Positions 49,145 through 58,161 of a stretch of DNA of 64,000 bases are shown here, piece by piece. The position numbers and the translations under genes are program-made. Below the pieces are notes generated by a model. It ran no database searches, had not been told where the DNA came from, and worked only from the letters and a program-made list of their open reading frames with translations. Source of the DNA: Mycobacterium sp. (GTDB lineage: Bacteria; Actinomycetota; Actinomycetes; Mycobacteriales; Mycobacteriaceae); contig JAOPWC010000149.1 of the NCBI GenBank assembly GCA_025965895.1, positions 1-64,000 on the forward strand, read 5' to 3'. Numbering within the stretch: position 1 is the first letter of the stretch; each line of letters starts with the position of its first letter.

Positions 49145-51496
49145 ATGAGTGTGCACGTGACCCATCCTCCGGCAAGCCGCGAGGCCCGGGAACTTCTGGA
49201 CGGCCTCAACCCTCAGCAGCGCCAGGCGGTGCTGCATGAGGGTTCCCCGCTGCTGATCGTTGCCGGTGCGGGCTCGGGCAAGACTGCGGTGCTGACCCGG
49301 CGCATCGCGTATCTGCTGGCCGCACGCGACGTCAGCCCGGGCCAGGTCTTGGCCATCACGTTCACCAACAAGGCGGCCGCCGAGATGCGCGAAAGGGTCG
49401 TGAGTCTGGTCGGCCCACGGGCCCGGTCGATGTGGGTGTCGACATTTCACTCCACGTGCGTGCGCATCCTGCGCAACCAGGCGTCCCTGCTGCCGGGGTT
49501 GAACTCGAACTTCTCCATCTACGACGCCGACGACTCTCGCCGGCTGCTGTTGATGATCGCCAAGGACATGGGGCTGGACACCAAGCGCTACACCCCGCGG
49601 CTGCTGGCCAACCTCATCTCGAATTTGAAGAACGAACTGATCGATCCCGAGCAGGCCGCGGCCGACGTCTCGGAGAGCACCGACGACCTGAACCGCATCG
49701 TCGCCGAGGTGTACGCCGAGTACCAGCGCCGGCTGAGGGCGGCCAACGCGCTCGACTTCGACGACCTGATCGGCGAGACTGTCGGTGTCCTGCAACGATT
49801 TCCGCAGATCGCGCAGTACTACCGGCGGCGGTTCCGGCATATCCTTGTCGACGAATACCAGGACACCAACCACGCCCAGTACGTGCTCGTGCGTGAGCTC
49901 GTCGGCCGCGATACCCAAGACGGCGTCCCACCGGCCGAGCTGTCCGTGGTCGGCGACGCGGACCAGTCGATTTACGCGTTCCGCGGCGCGACGATCCGGA
50001 ACATCGAAGACTTTGAACGCGACTTTCCGAACGCCAGAACCATTCTCCTGGAACAGAATTACCGCTCTACGCAGAACATCTTGTCGGCGGCGAACTCGGT
50101 CATCGCCCGCAACAGCGGCAGACGTGAGAAGCGGTTGTGGACCGATGCCGGCGACGGTGAGCTGATCGTCGGCTACGTGGCCGACAACGAGCACGACGAA
50201 GCCGCTTACGTCGCAACCGAAATCGACCGCCTCGTCGACCGCGGCGACATCACCTACAACGACGTCGCGGTGTTCTACAGAACCAACAACTCGTCGCGTT
50301 CCCTGGAGGAGGTGTTCATCCGTGCCGGCATTCCGTACAAGGTGGTCGGCGGCGTTCGGTTCTACGAGCGCAAGGAGATTCGTGACATCGTCGCCTACCT
50401 GCGGGTGCTGGACAACCCCGGCGATTCAGTCAGCATGCGTCGCATCCTGAACACTCCCCGGCGAGGCATCGGTGACCGTGCCGAAGCATGTGTGGCGGTG
50501 TACGCCGAGAACACCGGCTCCAGCTTCGCGGACGCGCTGCAAGCCGCTGCCGAGGGCAGGGTCCCGATGCTGAACAGCCGCTCGGAGAAAGCGATCGCCG
50601 GGTTCGTCGAACTGCTCGACGATCTACGGTCGCGCCTCGACGACTACCTCGGGGATCTGGTCGAGGCGGTGCTGGATCGCACCGGATATCGCGCCGAACT
50701 GGAGGCATCCAGCGATCCGCAGGACTTGGCGCGGCTGGACAATCTCAACGAACTCGTCAGCGTGGCACACGAATTCAGCATGGACCGCGCCAACGCCGCC
50801 GCGCTGGAAAGTGACTCGGATGTCCGGGACGAGGACGTGCCCGATACCGGTGTGCTGGCGCAGTTTCTGGAGCGGGTGTCGCTGGTCGCCGACACCGACG
50901 AGATTCCCGAGCACTCCGCGGGCGTGGTCACACTCATGACGCTGCACACCGCGAAAGGGCTGGAGTTCCCGGTCGTGTTCGTCACCGGCTGGGAGGACGG
51001 CATGTTCCCACACATGCGGGCGCTGGGCGACCCGGCGGAACTCTCCGAGGAGCGGCGGCTCGCGTACGTCGGCATCACCCGGGCGCGACAACGGCTGTAT
51101 GTGAGCCGGGCTAAGGTCCGCTCGTCGTGGGGGCAGCCGATGATGAACCCCGAATCACGATTCCTGCGGGAGATCCCGCAGCACCTCATCGATTGGCGGC
51201 GCAGCGATCCGACGCCGTCCCCCGGCGCGCCGGTCAGCGGTGCGAGCGGGTTCGGTGCGGGAGCCGGTGGGTCGGGGACATTCGGCCGGGGCCGGTCGGC
51301 GCCGGCACGGGTTGCGGCAGGTAAGCGTCCGCTGCTGGTGCTCGAGCCCGGCGACCGGGTCAACCACGACAAGTACGGGCTCGGCCGCGTGGAGGAGGTT
51401 TCGGGCGTGGGCGAATCGGCGATGTCGCTGATCGATTTCGGCAGCTCCGGCCGGGTCAAGCTGATGCACAATCACGCCCCGGTCCACAAGCTGTAG
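49145..51496 (+). CDS. uvrD1: DNA helicase UvrD1/PcrA
   Basis: A 783-residue superfamily-1 helicase: Walker A GAGSGKT (41-47), ITFTNKAAAEMRER, DEYQDTN, GDADQSIYAFRGA, and VVTLMTLHTAKGLEFPVVFV, then VGITRARQRLYVSRA. The C-terminal ~50 residues form the KOW/Tudor-like RNA polymerase-binding module (GDRVNHDKYGLGRVEEVSGV). It unwinds DNA in nucleotide excision repair and interacts with Ku in mycobacteria (established for UvrD1). Position and length agree with Rv0949. A Gly/Ser-rich linker precedes the C-terminal module. Confidence 0.96.
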   Translation: MSVHVTHPPASREARELLDGLNPQQRQAVLHEGSPLLIVAGAGSGKTAVLTRRIAYLLAARDVSPGQVLAITFTNKAAAEMRERVVSLVGPRARSMWVSTFHSTCVRILRNQASLLPGLNSNFSIYDADDSRRLLLMIAKDMGLDTKRYTPRLLANLISNLKNELIDPEQAAADVSESTDDLNRIVAEVYAEYQRRLRAANALDFDDLIGETVGVLQRFPQIAQYYRRRFRHILVDEYQDTNHAQYVLVRELVGRDTQDGVPPAELSVVGDADQSIYAFRGATIRNIEDFERDFPNARTILLEQNYRSTQNILSAANSVIARNSGRREKRLWTDAGDGELIVGYVADNEHDEAAYVATEIDRLVDRGDITYNDVAVFYRTNNSSRSLEEVFIRAGIPYKVVGGVRFYERKEIRDIVAYLRVLDNPGDSVSMRRILNTPRRGIGDRAEACVAVYAENTGSSFADALQAAAEGRVPMLNSRSEKAIAGFVELLDDLRSRLDDYLGDLVEAVLDRTGYRAELEASSDPQDLARLDNLNELVSVAHEFSMDRANAAALESDSDVRDEDVPDTGVLAQFLERVSLVADTDEIPEHSAGVVTLMTLHTAKGLEFPVVFVTGWEDGMFPHMRALGDPAELSEERRLAYVGITRARQRLYVSRAKVRSSWGQPMMNPESRFLREIPQHLIDWRRSDPTPSPGAPVSGASGFGAGAGGSGTFGRGRSAPARVAAGKRPLLVLEPGDRVNHDKYGLGRVEEVSGVGESAMSLIDFGSSGRVKLMHNHAPVHKL

Positions 51497-51508
51497 TCCC
51501 GGCGCGCG

Positions 51509-52162
51509 CTACTTGGTCCAGCGCCACGTGGGCGGCGCGAGGGCGAGGATCGCAGTTGCCACCGGCAGTGCCGGGATAGCCCGCACGACGCCGGCCATGT
51601 GCGCCCCGGCGACGAAGATGCCGGCGAAGATCAGCAGCGCCAGCACGGCGGCCACCAGGGTCAGGAAGATGCCGACGCGCCGGCGCAGCAGCAGTCCTAC
51701 CACCCCGGCGATCGTGCTCGCGGCGAAAACGGCGGTGAGGAACCCGACCCCCACGCAGAACAGCCGGTCGGTCTTCCACCAGCCGGTGATCAGATCCGTG
51801 GCCACGACCGCGGTTGCCCATCCGCCGACGATGCTGATCGCCGAAGCGGCGACCGCGGTGACGTTGCTCGGCGGCTTGGCCGACCCCGCGATGCGCCTCG
51901 GTGCCGACCGGATGAGCCCCGTATCCGGTTCATCCAACGGCGCAACGAGATTGGTCGGCTCTTCCCCTGTTGGCTGCCGCCGGATGATGCTCGTGTGGGT
52001 GTCGTCGCCGAGCGGTTCGGGGATGGGTCCCGTCGGGTTCCGCCGGATGATGCTGGTGTGGGTGTCGTCCGGCTCAAGGGTGGGAGTCGGTCCGCTCGGC
52101 TCACCCTCGTCGCCGAGAGATTCAGCAGACGGTTCGTCGTGCGGCTCGTCTGAATAAGGCAA
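51509..52162 (-). CDS. Membrane protein with repeated DDTHTSIIRR cytoplasmic tail
   Basis: A 217-residue protein. The N-terminal ~100 residues are polar and hold two copies of DDTHTSIIRR(N/Q)PTG plus a related ...EPDTGLIRSAP. The C-terminal half has about four hydrophobic helices (NVTAVAASAISIVGGWATAV, FLTAVFAASTIAGVVGLLLR, IFLTLVAAVLALLIFAGIFV). Thr-rich repeats next to acidic residues could be substrates for Ser/Thr kinases or FHA partners (inference). Between uvrD1 and the M23 peptidase, four bases from the latter. Function not known. Confidence 0.75.
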   Translation of the reverse strand: MPYSDEPHDEPSAESLGDEGEPSGPTPTLEPDDTHTSIIRRNPTGPIPEPLGDDTHTSIIRRQPTGEEPTNLVAPLDEPDTGLIRSAPRRIAGSAKPPSNVTAVAASAISIVGGWATAVVATDLITGWWKTDRLFCVGVGFLTAVFAASTIAGVVGLLLRRRVGIFLTLVAAVLALLIFAGIFVAGAHMAGVVRAIPALPVATAILALAPPTWRWTK

Positions 52163-52166
52163 GACG

Positions 52167-53219
52167 TCAGCCGGTGAAGCCGCCGACGTTGATTCCGCGC
52201 TGAGCCAGCCACGGCACGGGATCGATGCGGTTGGTGCCGTTCAGCCACACCTCGAAGTGAAGGTGCGGTCCGGTGGAATTACCGCGGTTGCCTATGGTGG
52301 CGATCTCGTCACCAGCCATCACGCGTTCTCCGATGTTGCAGTTGATCGTGTTGACATGCCCATACACGGTTACGGTGCCGTCGTTGTGGCGGAGTCTGAC
52401 CCACAACCCGAACCCGGCCGCCGGGCCGGCGTCCATGACCACACCGTCCGACACCGCCACGATCGGGGTGCCGATCGAGTTGGCGAGGTCGATTCCGCCG
52501 TGCAGGACGCCCCAGCGGTACCCGAACCCCGACGTCGGTATGCCCTTCGTCGGCATCACGTACAGCGGGCGCTGCAGGCGTGCCTCCCGCTCGGCACGTT
52601 CCTGCGAGTATGCGATGCCCTTGGCCAACTCCTCGCCGGCCACCGCAGCGTTGACCACAGGCGTGACGGAGATCAGTTGCGCACCCGTGCTGCTCTCCAC
52701 CGCCGCGCCGTTGAGCGCGGACTGGTCAGCGGCCAGCACGGTCGGGTTGGAATGCGTGCCGGCGGTGTTGACCGCGGAATGCGCGGCCGCGGCAGCGGCT
52801 CCGGTGGCCATCGCGGCGATCAGGAGCCGTCCCTTGACCGCTCCGGCGGTGACAGGCTCCTTGCGGTGCAGGCCGCGCCGGGTCGGCGCGCCAACGACGT
52901 CGTCGGAGGCGCCATGCGAGTAGTACGCATACTCGCCGTCGTCTCGGTCGGCGCCCGGTTCGGCGCGGAACTCGGCGGGCACGACCAGCCGCAGGGGCGT
53001 CAGGTTGTCGGTGTCGAGGAGGTCATCGAGTTCCGGTGCGCGCAGCACCTGGGATTCGGTGTCGAACGCGCAGTTGTCCCGAAAATCGAGGTCATCGAGG
53101 CTGCCGAACTCGTTGAACGGAATGATGTCGGTGATTTCGGCGTCGGTGGGATCCGGCGCGCGGTGCCGGGCGTTCGTCGCGACCCCTTGCGGAGATTGGG
53201 ACGAACGGTGATGAGGCAA
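52167..53219 (-). CDS. M23-family metallopeptidase (Rv0950c-like)
   Basis: A 350-residue LytM-type peptidase. N-terminal ~110 residues are acidic and cytoplasmic (FNEFGSLDDLDFRDN); then a membrane segment (GRLLIAAMATGAAAAAAHSA) leads to the extracytoplasmic M23 domain: TSGFGYRWGVLHGGIDLANS, GHVNTINCNIGERVMAGDEI and HLHFEVW, with zinc ligands in HGGID and HLH. It cuts peptide cross-links in the cell wall or regulates such cutting. Located as Rv0950c, divergent from sucC with a CRP-like site between them. Confidence 0.9.
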   Translation of the reverse strand: MPHHRSSQSPQGVATNARHRAPDPTDAEITDIIPFNEFGSLDDLDFRDNCAFDTESQVLRAPELDDLLDTDNLTPLRLVVPAEFRAEPGADRDDGEYAYYSHGASDDVVGAPTRRGLHRKEPVTAGAVKGRLLIAAMATGAAAAAAHSAVNTAGTHSNPTVLAADQSALNGAAVESSTGAQLISVTPVVNAAVAGEELAKGIAYSQERAEREARLQRPLYVMPTKGIPTSGFGYRWGVLHGGIDLANSIGTPIVAVSDGVVMDAGPAAGFGLWVRLRHNDGTVTVYGHVNTINCNIGERVMAGDEIATIGNRGNSTGPHLHFEVWLNGTNRIDPVPWLAQRGINVGGFTG

Positions 53220-53322
53220 CCCTATAAATCCTTCTCGCCGTGACCATAACGTTATTTGGCTCAGCAGACGTTAACCAAAGCCCAATGTTGGAAGCAAGCC
53301 GGGGACCAAATCCGCAGTGGAT

Positions 53323-53338
53323 TGTGACTTGAATCACC
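53323..53338. promoter_or_regulatory. CRP-type binding site between M23 peptidase and sucC
   Basis: TGTGACTTGAATCACC fits TGTGA-N6-TCACA except the last base. It lies 130 bases upstream of sucC and about 100 upstream of the peptidase gene. In mycobacteria the cAMP receptor protein (Rv3676-like) binds this motif, so cAMP control of sucCD or the peptidase is suggested. Confidence 0.6.
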
Positions 53339-53467
53339 TCGCGTCGTCGGTGAGATGTGCCACATGGGTGGTAGGCGGTGCCGGAGGTCCACCGGGGGAT
53401 GGATACAGTTTCGGCGAGCGAATCACGCCGACCACCAACCGCGTCAACGAAGACAGACAGTGAGCTC

Positions 53468-54634
53468 ATGGACCTTTTCGAGTACCAGGCGAAGGAGTTG
53501 TTCGCCAAGCACACCGTTCCGACCACGCCGGGCGGGGTGACCGACACTCCGGAGGGGGCCCGCGAGATCGCCGCGCAGATCGGCAAGCCGGTGATGGTCA
53601 AGGCACAGGTCAAGACCGGTGGTCGCGGGAAGGCCGGCGGTGTGAAGTACGCCGCCACGCCCGATGAGGCCTACAGCCACGCGCAGAACATCCTGGGCCT
53701 CGACATCAAGGGCCACATCGTCAAGAAGCTGCTCGTTTCCGAGGCCAGCGACATCGCCGAGGAGTACTACATTTCATACCTGCTCGACCGGTCCAACCGC
53801 ACCTACCTGGCGATGTGCTCAGTCGAGGGCGGCATGGAGATCGAGGAGGTGGCCGCGACCAAGCCTGACCGGTTGGCCAGGGTCCCGGTCGACCCGGCCA
53901 GGGGCGTCGATCTGGAATTCGCCCGGTCGATCGCCGAGCAGGGTCATCTGCCGGCCGAGGTTCTCGACGCCGCGGCGGTCACGATCTCCAAGCTCTGGGA
54001 GCTGTTCGTCGGCGAGGACGCCACTCTGGTCGAGGTGAACCCCCTGGTGCGCACGCCCGACGACCAGATCCTGGCGCTCGACGCGAAGGTCACCCTCGAC
54101 GCGAACGCCGATTTCCGCCATCCCGACCACGAGCAGTTCGAGGACCGCGACGCCACCGACCCGCTCGAGCTGAAGGCCAAGGAGCACCACCTCAACTACG
54201 TCAAGCTGGACGGGCAGGTCGGCATCATCGGCAATGGCGCCGGGCTCGTGATGTCGACCCTGGACGTCGTCGCCTACGCGGGGGAGAAGCACGGCGGGGT
54301 CAAGCCGGCGAACTTCCTCGACATCGGCGGCGGTGCGTCGGCGGAGGTCATGGCCGCGGGCCTCGACGTGATCCTCGGCGACGAACAGGTCAAAAGCGTG
54401 TTCGTCAACGTATTCGGCGGGATCACGGCTTGCGACGCGGTGGCCAACGGCATCGTCAACGCGCTGAAGATCCTCGGGGACGAGGCCAACAAGCCGTTGG
54501 TGGTCCGCCTCGACGGGAACAACGTCGAGGAGGGCCGTCGCATCCTGGCCGCGGCGAACCACCCACTGGTGACGATGGTGCCGACGATGGACGAGGCCGC
54601 CGACAAGGCCGCAGAGCTGGCCGCGAGCGCCTGA
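53468..54634 (+). CDS. sucC: Succinyl-CoA synthetase beta subunit
   Basis: A 388-residue ATP-grasp protein starting MDLFEYQAKELFAKHTVPTT, with KAQVKTGGRGKAGGVK and NIFGGI-type VNVFGGITACDAVANGI. It forms the alpha2beta2 succinyl-CoA synthetase of the TCA cycle with SucD, encoded 14 bases downstream. The ATG at 53468 matches the family start. Position matches Rv0951. Confidence 0.96.
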   Translation: MDLFEYQAKELFAKHTVPTTPGGVTDTPEGAREIAAQIGKPVMVKAQVKTGGRGKAGGVKYAATPDEAYSHAQNILGLDIKGHIVKKLLVSEASDIAEEYYISYLLDRSNRTYLAMCSVEGGMEIEEVAATKPDRLARVPVDPARGVDLEFARSIAEQGHLPAEVLDAAAVTISKLWELFVGEDATLVEVNPLVRTPDDQILALDAKVTLDANADFRHPDHEQFEDRDATDPLELKAKEHHLNYVKLDGQVGIIGNGAGLVMSTLDVVAYAGEKHGGVKPANFLDIGGGASAEVMAAGLDVILGDEQVKSVFVNVFGGITACDAVANGIVNALKILGDEANKPLVVRLDGNNVEEGRRILAAANHPLVTMVPTMDEAADKAAELAASA

Positions 54635-54648
54635 AAGGACTTCATCAA

Positions 54649-55554
54649 ATGTCGATCTTCCTCAACAAGGACTCCAAAGTCATCGTTCAGGGCATCACCG
54701 GTAACGAGGGCAGCATCCACACCGCACGGATGCTCAAGGCCGGCACGCAGCTGGTCGGCGGTGTCAACGCCCGCAAGGCCGGCACCACGGTGAGCCACAA
54801 AGACAAGGACGGCAACGACGTTGAGCTGCCGGTGTTCGGCGGCGTGGCCGAGGCGATGAAGGAAACCGGCGCCGACGTGTCGGTCGTGTTCGTGCCGCCG
54901 AAGTTCGCCAAGGACGCGATCATCGAGGCCGTCGATGCCGAGATCCCGCTGCTCGTCGTGATCACCGAAGGCATTCCGGTGCAGGACACGGCGTATGCGT
55001 GGGCCTACAACGTGCACAAGGGCAACAAGACGCGCATGATCGGGCCCAACTGCCCGGGCATCATCACGCCGGGGGAGGCGCTGGCGGGCATCACGCCGGC
55101 CAACATCACGGGCAGCGGCCCGATCGGTTTGGTGTCGAAGTCCGGCACGCTGACCTACCAGATGATGTACGAGCTCAGGGACTTCGGCTTCTCCACCGCG
55201 ATCGGCATCGGCGGCGACCCGGTGATCGGGACCACGCACATCGACGCGATCGAGGCGTTCGAGAAGGACCCGGACACCCGGATCATCGTGATGATCGGCG
55301 AGATCGGCGGTGACGCCGAAGAGCGTGCGGCCGACTACATCAAGGCCAACGTCTCCAAGCCGGTCGTCGGGTATGTCGCCGGGTTCACCGCCCCGGAAGG
55401 CAAGACGATGGGCCACGCCGGCGCAATCGTCTCGGGCTCGTCGGGCACCGCCGCCGCGAAGAAAGAGGCCTTGGAGGCCGCAGGTGTCAAGGTCGGCAAG
55501 ACGCCGTCGGAAACCGCCGGGCTGGCCCGAGAGATCCTCCAAAGCCGGTCCTAG
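54649..55554 (+). CDS. sucD: Succinyl-CoA synthetase alpha subunit
   Basis: A 301-residue protein starting MSIFLNKDSKVIVQGITGNE with the CoA-binding Rossmann fold, IGPNCPGIITPGEALAGITP and GHAGAIVSGSSGTAAAK, which carries the phosphorylated histidine. The upstream sucC stop is followed by AAAGGAC, the ribosome binding site. Corresponds to Rv0952. Confidence 0.96.
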   Translation: MSIFLNKDSKVIVQGITGNEGSIHTARMLKAGTQLVGGVNARKAGTTVSHKDKDGNDVELPVFGGVAEAMKETGADVSVVFVPPKFAKDAIIEAVDAEIPLLVVITEGIPVQDTAYAWAYNVHKGNKTRMIGPNCPGIITPGEALAGITPANITGSGPIGLVSKSGTLTYQMMYELRDFGFSTAIGIGGDPVIGTTHIDAIEAFEKDPDTRIIVMIGEIGGDAEERAADYIKANVSKPVVGYVAGFTAPEGKTMGHAGAIVSGSSGTAAAKKEALEAAGVKVGKTPSETAGLAREILQSRS

Positions 55555-55643
55555 AGAGCGCCGAGGCTATACTCGCAGTTGTGATCTCGGGAATCACAGC
55601 CGTGCTTGCATTTTCGGCGTAACCAGGGCCAGGTGGGTGAAGC

Positions 55644-56525
55644 TTGAAGATCCGCTTCGGGATCGCTCTGGGTCCATACACCGACCCCGAGGAACTCCCT
55701 GAGATCATCGATCACCTCGAAGCAAGCGGCGTCGATTCGCTGTGGTTCCCCGAATTGGTGTACTCGAAGGCCGTCGATCCATTCGTCGGAATGGCCCATG
55801 CCGTCGGCCGGACAACCCGGCTCAAGGTCGGCACGTCTGTGGCCGTGCTCCCGGGTCGCCATCCCGTACTCGTCGCCAAGCAGTTGGCGTCGCTGGCGGC
55901 GCTTGCGCCAACACGGGTGCTGCCGGTGTTCGGTCTGCGATCTGCAATTCCGGCTGAGCGCGAGATCTTTTCAGTGCCCACCGGCCAGCGCGCCGCTGTC
56001 TTCGACGAATCGCTGCGGCTGCTGCGGTCCGTCCTGGAGGACGACGACGTCACCTTCTCGGGACAGTTCTTCAACGTGCGCTCCGCCGGCATCGGTACAC
56101 ATCCGGTCAAGCCGCTCGACATCTGGCTCGGTGGTTCGGCTCCGGCTGCTCTGCGCCGAATCGGCCGGTTGGCCGACGGTTGGCTCGGCAGCTTCCTCAC
56201 GCCGGACGAGGCACGCCGTGGCCGGGAACTGATCCAGGCCGCGGCCGCCGAAGCGGGCCGCGAAATCGAGCCCGACCACTTCGGTATCAGCCTGGCAGTG
56301 GCGGAAGGGGGGCTGCCCGCCGAGCTGATCTCGGCGACCCGAAAGCGTAGGCCCGACGCGGATGCGGCTGACCTTGTCGCGGGCGGCTGGCCGCAATTGC
56401 ACCGCCAGCTCGACCGTTATATCGACGCGGGCTTGACCAAGTTCGTCATTCGACCGGCGGGCCAGGAAAGCTTCGACGCATTCGTCGACCGGTTCGTGAT
56501 GGAACTCCTGCCGCGTCAGAACTGA
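55644..56525 (+). CDS. LLM-class F420-dependent oxidoreductase
   Basis: A 293-residue LLM protein: IRFGIALGPYTDPEELPEII, LWFPELVYSKAVDPFVGMAH, FGLRSAIPAEREIF, PLDIWLGGSAPAALRRIGRL. TTG start at 55644 behind AGGTGGGTGAAG. It belongs to the F420-type branch; its place between sucD and a broken AraC gene is not found in M. tuberculosis, so it is an insertion in an otherwise conserved block. Substrate unknown. Confidence 0.85.
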   Translation: MKIRFGIALGPYTDPEELPEIIDHLEASGVDSLWFPELVYSKAVDPFVGMAHAVGRTTRLKVGTSVAVLPGRHPVLVAKQLASLAALAPTRVLPVFGLRSAIPAEREIFSVPTGQRAAVFDESLRLLRSVLEDDDVTFSGQFFNVRSAGIGTHPVKPLDIWLGGSAPAALRRIGRLADGWLGSFLTPDEARRGRELIQAAAAEAGREIEPDHFGISLAVAEGGLPAELISATRKRRPDADAADLVAGGWPQLHRQLDRYIDAGLTKFVIRPAGQESFDAFVDRFVMELLPRQN

Positions 56526-56529
56526 CACA

Positions 56530-57107
56530 TCCGCTGACAGCGTCGAGCTCCGGCGCCTGATACTGGCGACGATGCAGGTTCGCGAGGTCGCGCAGCGCCT
56601 CGACCGACCTGGTATCCGCCGCGTCGAGCCCGGTGAGCTCCGAAATACGGTAGCGGCGATATCGCACCGTACTGCGATGAACCCCGAGCGCCACGGCGAT
56701 CGCGGTCACCGTGTCCTGATTCCCTTCGGCTGCCAGAAGATCCTGATGGGCGTAGTGCCGTCGCAGCCGACGGACGTATCGCAGGGGTGTGGTGTCCAGG
56801 TGGCGGCGGAACATGTACTGCACGGCGCGCGGGGTGACGCGGCCGATGTCCCGACTGACGCGCAGTGGGGTAGGGCCGGGCTGCGCCGCCACCGTCGTGA
56901 CCTCGCCCGCCAAGGCCGCCCCGTCGATCCCGTCGCAATGGGCCCCCAGCCGGTGGCCCATGTGCCGACGACCTTCTCAAGCGGGGCGGACGACATTTCC
57001 CGAATTCTGGGCAGTCTCGCAGCATCGATGGCGAATGGACCGAGGTCGATGCGCGCGTGCTGTAGCGGAGAACCGCCGTGCGCACTGTCGGTCTCCGAGT
57101 AGATCAC
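56530..57107 (-). pseudogene. AraC-type regulator remnant joined to a PucR-type HTH
   Basis: The N-terminal frame (YSETDSAHGGSPLQHARIDL, LPRIREMSSAPLEKVV) from 57107 fits the sensor part of an AraC-family activator. After a frame change the first AraC helix-turn-helix follows (DIGRVTPRAVQYMFRRHLDT, TPLRYVRRLRRHYAHQDLLA). Where the second AraC helix should stand, the protein changes to HRSTVRYRRYRISELTG and RSVEALRDLANL, which is the C-terminus of PucR-type regulators. So two regulators were joined by deletion or recombination. Boundaries approximate; probably non-functional. Confidence 0.65.
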
Positions 57108-57260
57108 CTTGGTTTCCTCGACATCGGAACGATCGGGCCGATGTGAGGCGGGCCGTCGGCCCCCGTGATCACCTCAGCTAGCTGGGCGACGCGGGCTTTG
57201 GGTCACGCTACTCAACCCGGCATCGCGTCAATCGACCGGCGGAGAGCTGCTCTGCTCGCC

Positions 57261-58109
57261 CTAAACGGTGGCGGCCAACTTGCCTGCCAGCCGCTCAACG
57301 TACGCGCGCACGTCGTCCTCGGACCGGTCGGGCAGCCCGTAGAGCACCTCGGTCACGCCCAGTTCGGCCCACTTCGCGAGCCGTTCGGGCACCGGCTTGA
57401 AGTCCAGCGCCACGATCTGCGGTGCGCCGTCCCGTCCTGCCCGGCCCCACGTCTCCTGGAGCAACCGCACGGGATCGTCGATTTCCTGCTCCCGCGGTGT
57501 GGTGATCCATCCGTCGGCGCTGCGGGCGATCCATCTGAAGTTCTTTTCGTTGCCGGCCGCCCCGACCAGGATCGGTATCTGGGGCTGCACCGGCTTGGGC
57601 CAAGCCCAGCTCGGGCCGAAGTTGACGAACTCGCCCTGGTAGCCGGCTTCCTCCTGCCTCCACAGCGCGCGCATTGCCTCGAGGTACTCGCGCAGCATCG
57701 TGCGCCGCCGACCCGGCGGCACCCCGTGATCGCTGAGTTCGTCTGTGTTCCAACCGAATCCAACCCCAACCGTAACGCGGCCGCCGGACAGATAGTCGAG
57801 TGAGGCGATGCTTTTGGCCAGCGTGATCGGGTCGTGTTCGACCGGCAATGCGACCGCCGTGGACAGTCGGATCCGCGATGTCACCGCCGATGCGGCGCCG
57901 AGGCTCACCCACGGATCCAGGGTGCGCATATAGCGGTCGTCGGGCAGCGCCGCGTCGCCCGTGGTGGGGTGGGCTGCCTGCCGCTTCACCGGGATGTGTG
58001 TGTGTTCGGGCACGTAGAAGGTGTGGAATCCGTGATCCTCGGCGAGCTTGGCGGCCGCCGCGGGTTTGATGCCGCGGTCGCTGGTGAACAGAACGAGCCC
58101 GTAATCCAT
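57261..58109 (-). CDS. LLM-class oxidoreductase (Rv0953c-like)
   Basis: A 282-residue F420-type LLM protein: MDYGLVLFTSDRGIKPAAAA, FYVPEHTHIP, LDYLSGGRVTVGVGFGWNTD and PILVGAAGNEKNFRWIARSA. Length equals that of M. tuberculosis Rv0953c, and a KstR-type box lies directly upstream, so a role in sterol degradation is likely though not shown here. ATG at 58109; a much longer in-frame extension upstream covers the operator and is not coding. Confidence 0.88.
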   Translation of the reverse strand: MDYGLVLFTSDRGIKPAAAAKLAEDHGFHTFYVPEHTHIPVKRQAAHPTTGDAALPDDRYMRTLDPWVSLGAASAVTSRIRLSTAVALPVEHDPITLAKSIASLDYLSGGRVTVGVGFGWNTDELSDHGVPPGRRRTMLREYLEAMRALWRQEEAGYQGEFVNFGPSWAWPKPVQPQIPILVGAAGNEKNFRWIARSADGWITTPREQEIDDPVRLLQETWGRAGRDGAPQIVALDFKPVPERLAKWAELGVTEVLYGLPDRSEDDVRAYVERLAGKLAATV

Positions 58110-58118
58110 GAGCAGAAT

Positions 58119-58132
58119 TAGAACGTGTTTCA
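58119..58132. promoter_or_regulatory. KstR-type operator before the LLM gene
   Basis: On the minus strand TGAAACACGTTCTA fits the KstR core TNNAACNNGTTNNA at every fixed base. It ends only ten bases before the ATG at 58109, so repressor binding would block the start of transcription. KstR represses sterol-catabolism genes and is released by a 3-oxo-cholestenoic acid CoA thioester. Confidence 0.75.
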
Positions 58133-58135
58133 ATC

Positions 58136-58161
58136 TGCTATTGCAAGGTGCTATTGCAAGG
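58136..58161. repeat. Two tandem 13-base repeats
   Basis: TGCTATTGCAAGG occurs twice without a gap (58136-58148 and 58149-58161) just upstream of the KstR-type box. It may be a regulator site or a recent duplication in the promoter; no known motif is recognised. Confidence 0.7.
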
